Shown here: positions 5,369 through 5,901 of the stretch, piece after piece | Numbering within the stretch: the stretch's first letter is position 1 | Layout: every line of letters starts with the position of its first letter | Assembly (NCBI GenBank): GCA_947313765.1 | Contig: CAMZNQ010000197.1 | Location: 1-5,901 of the forward strand | Direction of reading: 5' to 3' | Length of the DNA stretch: 5,901 nt | Origin: an uncultured Sulfurovum sp. | GTDB taxonomy: Bacteria; Campylobacterota; Campylobacteria; Campylobacterales; Sulfurovaceae | Notes under the pieces: model-generated | The model's database searches: none | What the model was told of the DNA's origin: nothing | The model's input: only the letters and a program-made list of their open reading frames with translations | Program-made: the position numbers and the translations under genes

Positions 5369-5402
5369 CCAAAACCTCAATCAAAACCTCAATCAAAACC
5401 TC
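5369..5402 (+). repeat. Three 12-bp tandem repeats (AAAACCTC core)
   Basis: AAAACCTC occurs at 5371, 5383 and 5395 with an exact 12-bp period, separated by AATC. The same TCAAAACCTC recurs at 5814-5823, and TCAAAACC at 5845-5852, both outside genes. The function is unknown; a protein-binding array between ssb and the next promoter is possible, or simple slippage. Confidence 0.6.
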
Positions 5403-5467
5403 AACTATCTTTTTTCTCTCTTTAATTGAATAATTTAAGAAAATGTGTATTTATTTAAAAATAGATA

Positions 5468-5476
5468 TGCTATAAT
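5468..5476 (+). promoter_or_regulatory. Promoter P3 of the exported small protein
   Basis: TGC-TATAAT is a strong extended -10 lying 36 bp before the ATG at 5507. It lacks the TGTTAGACAAA sequence of P1 and P2, so this gene is probably controlled differently. Confidence 0.6.
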
Positions 5477-5506
5477 GCACCTATCTTAAAAAATACAAGG
5501 ATATAC

Positions 5507-5758
5507 ATGAACAGACTGTTAACGATTTTTATCGTTCTCTTTATGGCAATGATTAGCGTAAATGCTTTTGATGAAGAGGTAGCACCAAGAGAAGAGTGTT
5601 ATCAATTGATAGATATTTTCACTCAAAATCATACTTATATAGGCGAAAAAGCGTATGAGATGTATTATAGAATAGAGTGTAATAACCCAGATAGTAAGAG
5701 CAATGGAACTTATATGTTTATGGGGCAAAAATTAGGCGTAGGAGGGTTAGATATGTAG
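5507..5758 (+). CDS. Small predicted exported protein with two cysteines
   Basis: An 83-aa protein of unknown function. Residues 1-20 are a typical Sec signal peptide: MNR, a hydrophobic core LLTIFIVLFMAMI, and VNA just before a predicted signal peptidase I cut ahead of F21. The mature part (about 63 aa) begins acidic (FDEEVAPREE) and has only two cysteines, C31 and C58, which could form one disulfide in the periplasm. There is no lipobox and no second membrane segment. AAGG (5497-5500) is the ribosome site and the gene has its own promoter, so it is very likely real. It stands alone, outside the replication operons. A surface or exclusion role would be a guess. Confidence 0.8.
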   Translation: MNRLLTIFIVLFMAMISVNAFDEEVAPREECYQLIDIFTQNHTYIGEKAYEMYYRIECNNPDSKSNGTYMFMGQKLGVGGLDM

Positions 5759-5901
5759 ATAACTTATTCTTTCGTAAAAAAAAAAAAAAAATTGAAACTC
5801 TTCTATAAGGGTTTCAAAACCTCTTTAAACTCTCACTTTTAATCTCAAAACCATTTTTCTTTCCTATATCAAAACATTTTCAAAACTTTTATATGTGTAT
5901 T
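5759..5901. other. Non-coding right end
   Basis: Apart from the leftward terminator, no convincing gene is present. TCAAAAC recurs at 5814, 5845, 5869 and 5880. On the - strand there is a possible -10 (TATAAA near 5888-5893) and a nine-codon ORF with a ribosome-site-like AGGAAAG; these are discussed as a possible short transcript but are not called as a gene. Confidence 0.4.
5776..5815 (-). terminator. Leftward intrinsic terminator at right end
   Basis: Bases 5794-5802 and 5807-5815 form a 9-bp stem (GAAAC-T-CTT / AAG-G-GTTTC) with loop CTAT. On the - strand it is followed by AA and then 16 T residues (complement of the A-run 5776-5791), an ideal terminator for transcription entering from the right. 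On the + strand there is no T-tract after the stem, so it is a poor terminator for the 83-aa gene. In the - strand RNA one stem pair is an A-C mismatch. Confidence 0.7.

Noticed and set aside
5519..5728. 69-aa - strand ORF opposite the exported-protein gene
   Set aside because: Shadow of the + strand gene, which has promoter, ribosome site and signal peptide.

Overview
The window is a very AT-rich piece of DNA that looks like the replication and early-gene region of an extrachromosomal or mobile replicon (plasmid or phage) of a Campylobacterota-type host. The host call rests mainly on the single-stranded DNA-binding protein, whose core (ANQYLRKGSKVLIEGRL, then VETMQML) resembles Campylobacterota SSBs as I know them. 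Promoters with an extended -10 (TGN-TATAAT) and no clear -35 box also fit. All convincing genes are on the + strand. No rRNA, tRNA, transposase, integrase or CRISPR array is visible.

Layout. Bases 1-851 hold no gene. They contain four copies of a 16-bp motif (ATGCCTATATTGTGGG), two of them inside an 82-bp near-perfect repeat, plus long poly-T and poly-A tracts and several inverted repeats; I read this as a probable iteron-type replication origin. It is followed by a 474-aa P-loop ATPase with superfamily 3 (SF3) helicase features (852-2276), the likely initiator/helicase. A promoter with a palindrome over its start point then drives a 52-aa gene (2382-2540) that may be a Phd/YefM-like regulator. 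Next, 1 bp downstream, is a 430-aa coiled-coil protein (2542-3834) with a DUF1351-like layout, closed by a clear intrinsic terminator. A second promoter, sharing the unusual start-site sequence of the first, drives a compact three-gene operon: an unknown 159-aa protein, an unknown 107-aa coiled-coil plus beta-rich protein, and ssb, each overlapping the next. After a repeat-bearing spacer, a third promoter drives an 83-aa predicted exported protein. The right end carries an intrinsic terminator pointing left.

How it may work together (inference): the initiator/helicase would act at the repeat region, SSB would cover the opened strand, and the DUF1351-like protein and the two small unknown proteins would be replication or recombination accessories. 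The shared operator-like sequence at two promoters suggests one regulator, possibly the 52-aa protein, controls both early operons. The strongest candidates for something undescribed are the repeat/initiator pair, the shared promoter-operator, and the two unknown proteins translationally coupled to ssb. I see no proof of a defence system or other named novel system.
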